A DNA stretch of 64,000 nt from UBA4615 sp044368415 (GTDB lineage: Bacteria; Pseudomonadota; Gammaproteobacteria; Burkholderiales; Burkholderiaceae_E): positions 10,693-74,692 of the forward strand of contig JBIPLJ010000015.1 in assembly GCA_044368415.1 (NCBI GenBank), in the 5' to 3' direction. Made by a program: the position numbers and the translations under genes. Positions 26,250-34,684 of this stretch are shown here, in pieces. The notes beneath the pieces were generated by a model. The model was not told where the DNA came from. It searched no databases and saw only the letters and a program-made list of their open reading frames with translations. Numbering within the stretch: position 1 is the stretch's first letter; every line of letters begins with the position of its first letter.

Positions 26250-27205
26250 GCGAAGTCCTCGGTGGCATCCACGCGGACGTGGCGGATCGCGCTCGAGCAG
26301 GCCTCGAGTACATTCGGGCAGCGCTCGATGTAGCGGCACGGCGGCAGGTCGGTGCGGCGCAGGTCGGGCAGGCCGCCGGCGATCGGCTGCAGCGCGTCGA
26401 GCGAGGCCCGCCCGGCCGGAGTGGATGCGATCAGCGCCTGGGTGTAGGGATGGCGGGGCGAGGCGAAGAGCCTGGCGGTGGAACCGGCCTCGACGACATG
26501 ACCGGCATGCATCACGACGATCCGGTCGCAGAAGTCGGCGGCGAGCGCGAGATCGTGGGTGATCAGCAGCGTCGCTACACGGTCGGCACGCGCCCGCTCG
26601 CGGATCAGCGCGAGCACCGCCGCCTGGGTCGTCACGTCCAGGCCGGTGGTCGGCTCGTCAGCGATCAGGAGCCGCGGCCGGCTCGACATCGCCAGCGCGA
26701 TCATCACCCGCTGGCACATGCCGCCCGACAGCTCGAACGGATAAGCATGGAAGCGGCGCTCGGGGTCGGCGATCGCAACCTCGCGCAGGCAGGCGACGGC
26801 GCGCGCCCGCAGGTCGACTCTGCGGATCGCGTGGTGGCGCGCGAGCACGTCCTCGAGCTGCTCGCCGATCCTTCGGATCGGATTGAGCGCCGCGCGCGGA
26901 TTCTGGAAGACCATGCCGATCTCGCGGCCGCGCAGGTCCTGCAGCTCCCGCTCGCTCGCCGCGCGCAGGTCGATGCCGTCGAAGCGGATCCGGCCGGAGG
27001 TGATCCGCGCGGCGCGGTCCGACAGGCCGAGCAACGCGTGGCACAACACGGACTTGCCCGAGCCCGACTCGCCCACCAGCCCGAGGATCTCGCCGCGGCC
27101 GATCGACAGGCTCACATGATCGAGCGCGCGCACCGTGCCCGAACGCGTGCGAAACTCCAGCGACATGTCATCGATGGACAGCAGCGGCAGCGCGTCCTGG
27201 CTCAC
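26222..27205 (-). CDS. oligopeptide-type ABC transporter ATPase, DppD/OppD-like
   Basis: 327-residue ATPase. Walker A GLVGESGSGKS, signature LSGGMCQRVMIALAM, Walker B LLIADEPTTGLDVTTQA and the switch region LLITHDLALAADFCDRI are intact. The C-terminal HPYTQALIASTP and CRYIERCPNVLEACSS are the OppD/DppD end. I choose the GTG at 27205 because GAGGAG lies 7 nt before it and translation then begins directly at SQDALPLLSIDDMSLEF; the frame is open further upstream but overlaps the permease gene. The stop overlaps the next ATPase gene. Confidence 0.9.
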   Translation of the reverse strand: MSQDALPLLSIDDMSLEFRTRSGTVRALDHVSLSIGRGEILGLVGESGSGKSVLCHALLGLSDRAARITSGRIRFDGIDLRAASERELQDLRGREIGMVFQNPRAALNPIRRIGEQLEDVLARHHAIRRVDLRARAVACLREVAIADPERRFHAYPFELSGGMCQRVMIALAMSSRPRLLIADEPTTGLDVTTQAAVLALIRERARADRVATLLITHDLALAADFCDRIVVMHAGHVVEAGSTARLFASPRHPYTQALIASTPAGRASLDALQPIAGGLPDLRRTDLPPCRYIERCPNVLEACSSAIRHVRVDATEDFACANPLLPV

Positions 27206-27215
27206 CTGTGTCTCC

Positions 27216-28184
27216 TCACGTGCGCCGCCTCGGATCGAGCAGATCGCGCAGCGCGTCGCCCAGCAGGTTGAACGAGAACACCGCCAGCATGAGCACCGCG
27301 CCCGGGAACAGCGCAACCCACCATTCTCCGGACATGATGTACTGCGCGCCCTCCGCGACCATGATCCCCCACTCGGGCGTGGGCGGCCGCACGCCCAGGC
27401 CGATGAAGGACAGACCCGCGGCATTGAGGATGGCCCAGCCCATGTTGAGCGACACCTGTACCGCAATCGGCGGCAGCAGGTTCGGGATCACGTGGCGCAT
27501 CAGCACACCCCACTCCGAATTGCCCGCCAGACGCGCCGACTCGACAAAGCCCGCGCTGCGGCGCACGTTCGCCTCGGCCCGCGCGACGCGGATGTAGAAC
27601 GGCAGGTTGATGATCGCGGTGGCGATCACGATGTTGGCCAGCGTGTTGCCGAGCGCGGCGACGATCCCCATGGCGAGCACAAAGAGCGGGAAGGCCATGA
27701 TCGTGTCGGCCGACCGAGACACGATGCGGTCGAGCCAGCCGCCGAAAAAACCCGCTGCCGCACCGAGCGTGGCGCCCACCACTAACGACAGCGCGACCGC
27801 CGCCACCGCAAGGCTCAGGTCGAGCCGGGTCGCGACGATGCAGCGCGACAGGATGTCGCGCCCGAGCGCGTCGGTGCCGAACCAGTGCGAGGCCGAAGGC
27901 GGCTGCAGCGCGATCGAGGGCGCGGTCGCGAGCGGATCGTGGGGCGCCAGCCACGGGCCGAAGAGCGCGACCAGCACCAGCGCGGCGAACAGGCCCGCAG
28001 CCAGCAGCGTGACCGGGTTCTCGGTCAGCACGTGGCGCAGGTGGCCGCCGCGCGCTGCGGCCGGCCGAGCCGCGGCGGCGGAAGTGGCCGCGGCGGCGGA
28101 AGTGGCCGCGGCGGCGGAAGTGGCCGCGGCGGCGGAGGTGGCCGCGGCGGCAGGGCTGGGTTCCGAGGCGGGCAGCGCGTTCAT
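27216..28184 (-). CDS. oligopeptide-type ABC transporter permease, DppC/OppC-like
   Basis: 322-residue inner-membrane permease of the DppC type: LTENPVTLLAAGLFAALVLVALFGPWLAPHDP, HWFGTDALGRDILSRCIVATRLDLSLA, and the ATPase-coupling region VESARLAGNSEWGVLMRHVIPNLLPP, then GLGVRPPTPEWGIMV. The N-terminus is unusual: about 45 residues of Ala/Ser/Thr with an AAAATS unit repeated four times before the first membrane segment, encoded by an 18-bp tandem repeat. DppC proteins normally have a short cytoplasmic leader, so this is a local expansion. It lies 10 nt before the DppD gene. Confidence 0.92.
   Translation of the reverse strand: MNALPASEPSPAAAATSAAAATSAAAATSAAAATSAAAARPAAARGGHLRHVLTENPVTLLAAGLFAALVLVALFGPWLAPHDPLATAPSIALQPPSASHWFGTDALGRDILSRCIVATRLDLSLAVAAVALSLVVGATLGAAAGFFGGWLDRIVSRSADTIMAFPLFVLAMGIVAALGNTLANIVIATAIINLPFYIRVARAEANVRRSAGFVESARLAGNSEWGVLMRHVIPNLLPPIAVQVSLNMGWAILNAAGLSFIGLGVRPPTPEWGIMVAEGAQYIMSGEWWVALFPGAVLMLAVFSFNLLGDALRDLLDPRRRT
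28081..28152. repeat. 18-bp tandem repeat, four copies, in the dppC-like gene
   Basis: Four head-to-tail copies of GAAGTGGCCGCGGCGGCG (the last with two changes) in the plus-strand reading. On the coding strand each copy encodes a six-residue Ala/Thr/Ser unit. The length is a multiple of three so copy changes keep the frame. Confidence 0.9.
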
Positions 28185-28191
28185 CGCCCGC

Positions 28192-29205
28192 TCAGGCCTG
28201 CAATGCGACGCGCGGGTCGATCAGCAAATAGGCGAGATCGATCAGCAAATTCAGCAGCACGTAGAGCACTCCCATCGTCAGCACAAAACCCTGCACCGGC
28301 GCGTAGTCCGATGCGGTGAGCGACTCGATCGCGAACGAACCGATGCCCGGCCAGGCGAAGACCTTCTCCACCAGCACGTTCGAGCCGAGCAGGAACGAGA
28401 ACACCATGCCGAGCGTGGTGACCACCGGAAGCAGCGCATTGCGCAGCGCATAACGCACCAGCACGGTCGGCGCGCGCAGCCCGAGCGCGCGCGCGGTCCG
28501 CACGAAGTCCGAGCCGAGCACGCCCAGCATCGAGGCTCGCGTCATCCGGGTGATCGGCGCCAGCACAAAGAGCGCCATCGTGATTGCGGGCATCACCAGC
28601 TGGCTGGCGCACGCCCACCAGAGCTCCAGATCGCGATCGAGCAGCGCATCGACGAGGTACAGCCCGCTGCGGTCGGTGGGCGGCGAGAACGAGGGATCGA
28701 GCCGTCCGATCGGCGGCGGTGCCCAGCCCAGTACGAAGTAGAACAGCCAGGTCAGCAGCAGCCCGGTGAAGAACACCGGCAGCGATACGCCCGCGGTGGT
28801 GACGATCCGCGCGAGCTGGTCGACCCACGAGCCCTGGCGCACCGCGGCGACCACGCCCAGCGGCAGCGCAATCACGACGGCGAGCACGAGCGCCACCAGT
28901 GTCAGCTCGATCGATGCCGGCAGCCTCGAAGCGATCTCGGTGGCCACCGACTGGCCGGTGGTGAGCGACTGCCCGAGGTCGCCGCGCAGCAGGTCGCGCA
29001 GGTAGCCCAGGAACTGCTCGGGCAGCGAGCGGTCCAGACCGAGCTGCACGCGGATCTGCTCGATCGCCTCGGGGGTGGCGGCCTGCCCCGCGAAGTACGC
29101 CGCCGGGTCGCCGGGCAGCGCGCGCGTGAGCAGGAAGGTGATGACGATCACGCCGAACAGGTTGGGCAGTGCGCCGGCCACGCGCAGCAGCACGAGCCGC
29201 ATCAT
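28192..29205 (-). CDS. oligopeptide-type ABC transporter permease, DppB/OppB-like
   Basis: 337-residue permease. The N-terminal LLRVAGALPNLFGVIVITFLLTRALPGDPAAYFAG, then LGLDRSLPEQFLGYLRDLLRGDLGQSL, the membrane core, and the coupling loop RTARALGLRAPTVLVRYALRNALLPVVTTLG followed by GSNVLVEKVFAWPGIGSFAIESL are the standard DppB pattern. It starts MM at 29205, overlapping the AtzH stop by 4 nt, so import and ureido-compound breakdown are translationally coupled. DppC follows 7 nt later. Confidence 0.92.
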   Translation of the reverse strand: MMRLVLLRVAGALPNLFGVIVITFLLTRALPGDPAAYFAGQAATPEAIEQIRVQLGLDRSLPEQFLGYLRDLLRGDLGQSLTTGQSVATEIASRLPASIELTLVALVLAVVIALPLGVVAAVRQGSWVDQLARIVTTAGVSLPVFFTGLLLTWLFYFVLGWAPPPIGRLDPSFSPPTDRSGLYLVDALLDRDLELWWACASQLVMPAITMALFVLAPITRMTRASMLGVLGSDFVRTARALGLRAPTVLVRYALRNALLPVVTTLGMVFSFLLGSNVLVEKVFAWPGIGSFAIESLTASDYAPVQGFVLTMGVLYVLLNLLIDLAYLLIDPRVALQA

Positions 29206-29603
29206 GACGCGGGCAGCCCCATGAAGCTCACGTGGGCGGCGACCACGCGCCAGCCGGCGGCGGTCCGCACCCAGGTCTGCTGTTGGCGGCCGATCCAGCC
29301 GGGGCGACCCTCGCGCTCGAAGCGCACGCTCGCGGTCGCGAAGTCGCGCCCGAAGGTCTGGATCACCTTCTGGACGATGCGCCGCTGCAGTCCCTGCGAC
29401 GGACGCGAGGCGCGGAACTCGGCAATCTCGCCGTAGCTCCACAGATTCTCGGTCGCGCCGAAGCGCAGCGTCAGCGGATGGTTCCAGAAGAGCTCGTCGA
29501 GCACCGCCACGTCGTTGCCGACCAGTGCGAGCTCGTAGCGCTCGAACACCGCCTCGACCTCGGCGAGTACGTCGGGCAGGTTGATCTGGCTGTCATCGAT
29601 CAT
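29202..29603 (-). CDS. atzH: AtzH/HpxZ-family (DUF3225) enzyme
   Basis: 133-residue cone-fold protein of the DUF3225 family: LPDVLAEVEAVFERYELALVGNDVAVLDELFWNHPLTLRFGATENLWSYGEIAEFRASRP, then TFGRDFATASVRFEREGRPGWIGRQQQTWVRTAAGWRVVAAHVS. In the cyanuric acid pathway AtzH decarboxylates 1,3-dicarboxyurea, the product of AtzE, to allophanate; the relative HpxZ sits in oxalurate/purine clusters. AtzE and AtzG lie directly upstream and AtzF is in the same run, so the AtzH role is the better fit. The start MIDDSQ at 29603 is 25 nt after the AtzE stop; a longer frame upstream is Pro/Arg-rich and overlaps AtzE. Confidence 0.85.
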   Translation of the reverse strand: MIDDSQINLPDVLAEVEAVFERYELALVGNDVAVLDELFWNHPLTLRFGATENLWSYGEIAEFRASRPSQGLQRRIVQKVIQTFGRDFATASVRFEREGRPGWIGRQQQTWVRTAAGWRVVAAHVSFMGLPAS

Positions 29604-29628
29604 CGGGAATTCGGGTGTGGGGTGTCGG

Positions 29629-31011
29629 TCAGGCGAAGGCCGCGGCGACCGGCGCGGCGGCCACGCCGAGCTGCTCGAGGGCGGCGGCCACGCGCAGCGC
29701 GTGGTCCTCCCGCCAGGGCGCAGCAATCACCTGGATGGCGATCGGAAGTCCGTCGCGCACGATCGGCGCGGCGACCACCGGCAGCCCCGCGCAGGAGACC
29801 GGCTGGGTGAGCAGGCCCATGCTCGGGCGCGACGGGAAGCGCCGGCCGCGGATCTCGATCCAGTCGTCGCCGAGGGTGGGCGCCACCACCGGCACCGCGG
29901 GCGCGAGCAGCACGTCGTGGTCCGCGAACAGCGCGTCGACCCGCTCGACGTACAGGCGGCGCACCCGCTGCGCGCGGTGCACCCAGGCCGCGGGCGCGAG
30001 TGCCCCGGCCATGAAGCGCGCCCGCGAATGCGGCTCCATCGCGTCGTAGCGATGGCGCAGATCGTCGAGGTGCAGCGCGCCGCCCTCGATGGCGCTGAGC
30101 ACGAAGGCCGCGCTGCGGCCGATTTCGGCATCCGGCCAGTCGGCGCGGCCCACCGTCGTCGCCTGCGCCAGCGCGGCGACGGCGGCGTCGACGACGGCGA
30201 CCGCCTCGGGCGTGGCCATCTCCTCGAACCAGCCACCGAGCCGCGCAATGCGCAGGCCGTCGAGGTTGGCCGCCGGATCGCGGCCGAGGCAGGCGGCGAC
30301 CGGCTCGTGGGGGCGCGCGGCGCAGCCCGGATCACGGGGATCAGGACCCTGCATCGCGTCGTAGGCCAGCGCGAGCTCGCGCACGCTGCGGGCGAAGGGG
30401 CCGATTGTGTCGAGCGACGAGACGAACGGGAAGCTGCCGCCGCGCGACAGCCGCCCGAAGGTCGGCCTCAGCCCGAAGATGCCGCACAGCGACGCGGGCA
30501 CGCGGATCGAACCGTTGGTGTCGGTGCCCAGCGTGAGCGGCACCAGGCCCGCGGCGACCGCCGCGCCCGAGCCGCCCGAGGAGCCGCCGGCGACGCGCGC
30601 GAGGTCGTGGGGGTTGCGAGTCGCGCCATAGTGCGTGTTCTCGGTGGTGAAACCGTACGCGTACTCGTCCATGTTGAGCGCGCCGACCAGGATCCCGCCC
30701 GCCGCCTCGAGCCGCGTGATCGCGGTCGCGTCGGCAGCAGCCGGCGCGGCCCCCGGGCGCTCGCGCTCGATGCGCGAGCCGGCGAGCGTGACCAGGCCGG
30801 CCACGTCGAACAGGTTCTTCACCGCGAACGGCACGCCGGCCAGCGGCCCGAGCGAGGCCTCGCCGGCGGTGCGCGCCGCATCGAGCGCGGCCGCCCGGTT
30901 CAGCGCCCGTTCGGCGAGCACCGCGGTGAACGCGTTGACCCGCGGATCGAGCCGCTCGATGCGCTCGAGGCAGGCGCGGATCGACTGCACCGCGCTCATT
31001 GGGGCGGTCAT
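29629..31011 (-). CDS. atzE: AtzE-type amidase (1-carboxybiuret hydrolase family)
   Basis: 460-residue amidase-signature enzyme. The Ser-cisSer-Lys triad is visible as Lys65 (GVPFAVKNLFDVAG), Ser144 (RVAGGSSGGSGAAVAAG) and Ser168 (GTDTNGSIRVPASLCG). NMDEYAYGFTTENTHYGATRNPHD is typical of the AtzE/HpxY branch. AtzE removes the amide from 1-carboxybiuret and needs the small partner AtzG; HpxY relatives are placed in oxalurate degradation. Its ATG overlaps the AtzG stop by 4 nt, which fits a stoichiometric complex. Since no AtzD is present, the true substrate here is open: carboxybiuret, oxalurate or another ureido acid. Confidence 0.87.
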   Translation of the reverse strand: MTAPMSAVQSIRACLERIERLDPRVNAFTAVLAERALNRAAALDAARTAGEASLGPLAGVPFAVKNLFDVAGLVTLAGSRIERERPGAAPAAADATAITRLEAAGGILVGALNMDEYAYGFTTENTHYGATRNPHDLARVAGGSSGGSGAAVAAGLVPLTLGTDTNGSIRVPASLCGIFGLRPTFGRLSRGGSFPFVSSLDTIGPFARSVRELALAYDAMQGPDPRDPGCAARPHEPVAACLGRDPAANLDGLRIARLGGWFEEMATPEAVAVVDAAVAALAQATTVGRADWPDAEIGRSAAFVLSAIEGGALHLDDLRHRYDAMEPHSRARFMAGALAPAAWVHRAQRVRRLYVERVDALFADHDVLLAPAVPVVAPTLGDDWIEIRGRRFPSRPSMGLLTQPVSCAGLPVVAAPIVRDGLPIAIQVIAAPWREDHALRVAAALEQLGVAAAPVAAAFA

Positions 31012-31190
31012 CTCACGAACACCGTCAGCGGCTCGACCGAGGGCTCGACGTCCTGCGCCTCGAGCCTCTCGGCGATGGCGGCCAAGCGCTCGAAGTGGGC
31101 GACGACCTCCGCCTCGTGCTCGGTCGCCGCGGGCAGGCCGAGCATCGTCGCGCCCGCCCTCACCCAGGCCACGATCGCTTCGTGTTCCAT
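31008..31190 (-). CDS. atzG: AtzG/HpxX-family small subunit (DUF4089)
   Basis: 60-residue helical protein, MEHEAIVAWVRAGATMLGLPAATEH, then VVAHFERLAAIAERLEA and a C-terminal EPLTVF, the pattern of the GatC-like DUF4089 partners of AtzE. AtzG binds and stabilises AtzE in the cyanuric acid pathway. The length, the 4-nt overlap with the AtzE start and the gene order G-E-H all support the call. It follows the solute-binding protein gene by 14 nt with a poor ribosome-binding site. Confidence 0.85.
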   Translation of the reverse strand: MEHEAIVAWVRAGATMLGLPAATEHEAEVVAHFERLAAIAERLEAQDVEPSVEPLTVFVR

Positions 31191-31204
31191 GGTCGGGTCC
31201 CCAC

Positions 31205-32809
31205 TCAGGTCTTGGAGAGGTTGCGGTAATCGGGCTGCAGGTGGAACCAGTACATGTAGCCGTTGATGTCCTTGCGCATCGCGACGTCCATCAACGGCTG
31301 GAAGAGCGGCACCCGCGGCACCTCCTCGTGGGCGAGCTTGATCATCGCGCGCACCTCGGAGTCATAGACGAACTTGTTCTCTGGGAAACGCGCGTTCTCG
31401 ATCATCTTGTCGAGCTTCGGGTTCTGGTAGGACATGGTGTTGAACACCGCGTTCTGGCCGTGGTAACACCAGAAGAAGAAGTACTCGGGATAGTTCAGCC
31501 AGCCCCCGAAGCGGTTGACGATGATCGGCATGTCCTTCTTGAGCAGCGCCGCGCGCCAGTTGGCGCCCGGCACCTTGGCGATCTGCGCCTTCACGCCGAT
31601 TTGTGCCAGCGACTCCTGCAGCAGCACCGCCATCGGCTCGTTGGTGGTCGCCGAACCCAGGTCGAAGGACAGCGTGGTCTCGAAGCCGTCCGGGTAGCCG
31701 GCGTCCTTGAGCAGCGCGCGCGCGCGCGCCAGGTCGGTGGTCCAGCCATGCGGCTGCGGCCATGCGGTGGTCTTCGGATCGTTGGTGCCGCCGTAGAGCT
31801 TGATCGCGCGGCCGTAGACGGCAACCTCGTTCATCTTGTCGTACGGGATCGCGAGCGCGACGGCCTGGCGTACGCGCACATCCGAGAACGGCTTGCTCTT
31901 GACGTTCATGCCGACGTACCACATCGCGTTCTCGATCGGCGTCGAGACGACCTTGAGCGTCGGCTCCTTGGCCATCTCCGAGAAGTCCTTCGGCGGCATC
32001 TCGTAGGTCATGTCGATGTCGCCCTTGACCAGCAGCGCACGACGGGTGCCTGCGCTCGGCACATCGCGCTGGATCACACGGCGGATCTTCGGCAGCGGAC
32101 CGCTTTTCCAGTCGTCGTTGCGGACGTAGACGATCTCCTGCCCCGGGCGCCAGGACTCGACCTTATAGGCCCCGCCGCCGGCGATGGTGTTCTTTGTCCA
32201 AAGCAGGCCCCAGGGGTCCTCCTTCGTGGCGTTCTTCTTCACCAGCTCGGCGTTGAAGATGCTGGGCACGGGCACCGCCATGTCCATCATCGTCATCTTG
32301 TCCGGCCGCAGGAAATTCACGCGGAAGGTGTGGTCATCCACGACCACGAACTGCTCGGGCTTCTCGAGCGAGCCGGCCGCCATCTGGAAGGTCGGGAATC
32401 CGCCGACCGAGACCGCGCGGTCGAACGACCACTTTACATCCCGCGCAGTCACCGGCGTGCCGTCGTGGAACCTGGCGTTTTTGCGCAGCCTGAAGGTCAC
32501 ATGCGAGGTGTCGGGCGCGATCGCCCAGGACTCGGCCAGCTCGGGCTCGAGCTTCGAGTAGTCGTAGGTCACCTGGCCGTTCGGCAGCGTCTTCTTGCCG
32601 AAGGTCATCAGCCGGTCGTAGCAGATCCAGGACACGCCGTAGCTCGGCCGGTTGGCGCCGACGGTGTGGATGTCGAGCGAGTTCGGCCCGAACTCGTTGG
32701 CGACGACCAGCAGCTCCTTGCGGCGATCGGACTGGGCGATCGCGTTCGGGACCGAGGTGGACAGGCCGGCCAGTGCGGCCGAACCCTTGACGAAACGACG
32801 ACGATCCAC
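31205..32809 (-). CDS. periplasmic solute-binding protein of an oligopeptide-type ABC importer (SBP_bac_5)
   Basis: 534-residue receptor. A Tat-like signal (MDRRRFVKGSAALAGLSTSVPNAIAQ) precedes the family-5 fold: LAESWAIAPDTSHVTFRLRKNARFHDGTPVTARDVKWSFDRAVS, YVGMNVKSKPFSDVRVRQAVALAIPYDKM and LLKDAGYPDGFETTLSFDLG. I choose the GTG start at 32809, since AAGGAG lies 7 nt before it; that site overlaps the AtzF stop, coupling the two. Family-5 receptors bind peptides, nickel chelates, opines and other compounds; in this cluster the ligand is presumably the ureido substrate of AtzEG or biuret hydrolase. DppB/C/D/F-type partners follow AtzH. Confidence 0.92.
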   Translation of the reverse strand: MDRRRFVKGSAALAGLSTSVPNAIAQSDRRKELLVVANEFGPNSLDIHTVGANRPSYGVSWICYDRLMTFGKKTLPNGQVTYDYSKLEPELAESWAIAPDTSHVTFRLRKNARFHDGTPVTARDVKWSFDRAVSVGGFPTFQMAAGSLEKPEQFVVVDDHTFRVNFLRPDKMTMMDMAVPVPSIFNAELVKKNATKEDPWGLLWTKNTIAGGGAYKVESWRPGQEIVYVRNDDWKSGPLPKIRRVIQRDVPSAGTRRALLVKGDIDMTYEMPPKDFSEMAKEPTLKVVSTPIENAMWYVGMNVKSKPFSDVRVRQAVALAIPYDKMNEVAVYGRAIKLYGGTNDPKTTAWPQPHGWTTDLARARALLKDAGYPDGFETTLSFDLGSATTNEPMAVLLQESLAQIGVKAQIAKVPGANWRAALLKKDMPIIVNRFGGWLNYPEYFFFWCYHGQNAVFNTMSYQNPKLDKMIENARFPENKFVYDSEVRAMIKLAHEEVPRVPLFQPLMDVAMRKDINGYMYWFHLQPDYRNLSKT

Positions 32810-32821
32810 GGCAGAGCTCCT

Positions 32822-34684
32822 TCAGTGTCGTGACAACGAGGCGATGTAGGCGCGCCAGCCACCGAACCCGGTGACCTCCCGTGCGCCTTCGAGCGCATGC
32901 GGTTCGCAGAGGAAACCCTTGACCCAGTCGCCCGACTCGGTCTCGATCGTGCCGATCGCGAGCGGCGCCGGAATGCCTTCCATGAACGAGGCCCAGCCCG
33001 CGCGCGGCAGCGCCCAGACCTCGATCTCCAGGGCGCTGCCCTGCGCGTCGCGGACCATCCCGGGGCGCGGCGGCGTGGTGCCCGGCAGCGCGTAGAGCCG
33101 GTAGGCGGATGCGGTGCGCGTGCGCGACAGCAGGCGCGCGCCGCGCGAGGTGAGCTGGCCGTTGAGCGGCAGGCCGCAGAGGTGCGCGCCGACCACCGCG
33201 ATCGGCACGCTGTACGCGTCAGCGGCGGGCGCCGCGAAGGAGACCGGCGGCGCGCCGGAAACGAGCGCCGGCGCCAGGCGCGCCGCGAGGCCGAGGAGGC
33301 GATCGTCGGAGAAGCCGGCCCCGATCAGCGACACGCCGAAGGGCAGCCCGTCGGTGCGCAGGCCCGCCGGCACATTGAGCGCGGCGAGGTCCAGCAGGTT
33401 CACGAAGTTGGTGTAGAGGCCCAGCCGGCTGTTGAGCTCGACCGGATCGGCGAGCATCTGCTCGATGGTGTAGAGGGTCGGCACCCCCGGCAATAGCAGC
33501 GCCGCGTGCTCGCACCAGAAGGCCTCGACCTGCCGCCTGAGCGCCGCCATCCGGTAGGCCGACTCGAAGGCATCGCGTGCGGAGCCCGAGTGCCCGGTGA
33601 CAATGGCCCACACGACCGGATGGACGGCCTCGGGGTGCGCACGCGCGAAGTCGCCGACCGCGGCGTCGCGCTCGGCCACCCACGGGCCGCCGTAGAGCAT
33701 CCGCGCGATCTCGCCGAGCGGCGCGATGTCGACCTCGACCGGTTCGACGCCCGCCTCGCGCAGCCGCGCGAGCGTGGCCTCCCAGGCGGCGCGCTGCAGG
33801 TCGTCCCCGAAGAACTCCGGATCCGCGGGCACCGAGATCCGGTCCTGCGGCGCGAACCAGCCGGCGTCGCCCAGCGCCTCGCGCAACGGGTCGCGCGAGT
33901 ACGGGTCGGCGGCGTCGAAGCCGCGCACCGCCTCGAGTACGCGCTGCGCGCCGGGCAGGTCGTGCGCGAAAATCGACACGCAGTCGAGCGAGCGGCAGGC
34001 GGGCACGACGCCACGGGTCGACAGCAGCCCGCGGGTGGGCTTGACGCCCACCAGGCCATTGAGCGTCGCCGGCACGCGGCCCGAGCCGGCAGTGTCGGTG
34101 CCGAGGGAGAAGAGCACGTCACCGCGTGCGACAGCGACCGCGGACCCCGAGCTCGAGCCGCCGGACACGTAGCCTGCAGCAAACGCGTTGGCAACCGGGC
34201 CATACGGCGAGCGGGTGCCGTTCAGGCCGGTGGCGAACTGGTCGAGGTTGGTCTTGCCGAGCACGATCGCGCCGGCGTCGCGCAGCCGAGCGACCGCCGC
34301 GGCATCGGCCTCGGGCCGGTAGGCGAACGCGGGGCAACCGGCGGTGGTCTCGAAGCCGGCGACGTCGATGTTGTCCTTGACCGCGAAGGGCACACCGAAC
34401 AGCGGCAGCGCCGCGACGTCGCTGCCGGCCTCGGCGAGCCGCTGCCCGAGGCGCACGAGCTGTGCATCGAGATCGGCGTCGTCCGCCTTCGAGATCCAGA
34501 CCGGGTTCGGCCCGCGGTCACGCCGGAGCTCGTCGCGCAGCAGCGCCGCGACATGCGCGAGCGGGTCGCGGGCCGCGCGGGCGGCGTCCAGCCAGGCACC
34601 GATACGGTCGGGTGCACCCGGGACCGAGGACGGGCCGTCGATGCCGGGAGCGGAGGAAGGAGAGTTCGCCTTGGACGCCATCAT
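32822..34684 (-). CDS. atzF: allophanate hydrolase
   Basis: 620-residue two-domain enzyme that splits allophanate into two ammonia and two CO2. The N-terminal amidase domain has Lys103 (FGVPFAVKDNID), Ser177 (GYVSGGSSSGSAVAVA) and Ser201 (GTDTAGSGRVPATLNG), with spacings of 98 and 24 residues, the same as between the AtzF triad residues of Pseudomonas ADP as I recall them. From about residue 495 the C-terminal domain follows (VVGAHLCGLPLNGQLTSRG, YRLYALPG, VKGFLCEPHALEGAREVTGFGGWRAYI), which handles the decarboxylation step. The ATG at 34684 lies inside a palindromic candidate operator and lacks a ribosome-binding site. It heads the cluster. Confidence 0.92.
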   Translation of the reverse strand: MMASKANSPSSAPGIDGPSSVPGAPDRIGAWLDAARAARDPLAHVAALLRDELRRDRGPNPVWISKADDADLDAQLVRLGQRLAEAGSDVAALPLFGVPFAVKDNIDVAGFETTAGCPAFAYRPEADAAAVARLRDAGAIVLGKTNLDQFATGLNGTRSPYGPVANAFAAGYVSGGSSSGSAVAVARGDVLFSLGTDTAGSGRVPATLNGLVGVKPTRGLLSTRGVVPACRSLDCVSIFAHDLPGAQRVLEAVRGFDAADPYSRDPLREALGDAGWFAPQDRISVPADPEFFGDDLQRAAWEATLARLREAGVEPVEVDIAPLGEIARMLYGGPWVAERDAAVGDFARAHPEAVHPVVWAIVTGHSGSARDAFESAYRMAALRRQVEAFWCEHAALLLPGVPTLYTIEQMLADPVELNSRLGLYTNFVNLLDLAALNVPAGLRTDGLPFGVSLIGAGFSDDRLLGLAARLAPALVSGAPPVSFAAPAADAYSVPIAVVGAHLCGLPLNGQLTSRGARLLSRTRTASAYRLYALPGTTPPRPGMVRDAQGSALEIEVWALPRAGWASFMEGIPAPLAIGTIETESGDWVKGFLCEPHALEGAREVTGFGGWRAYIASLSRH

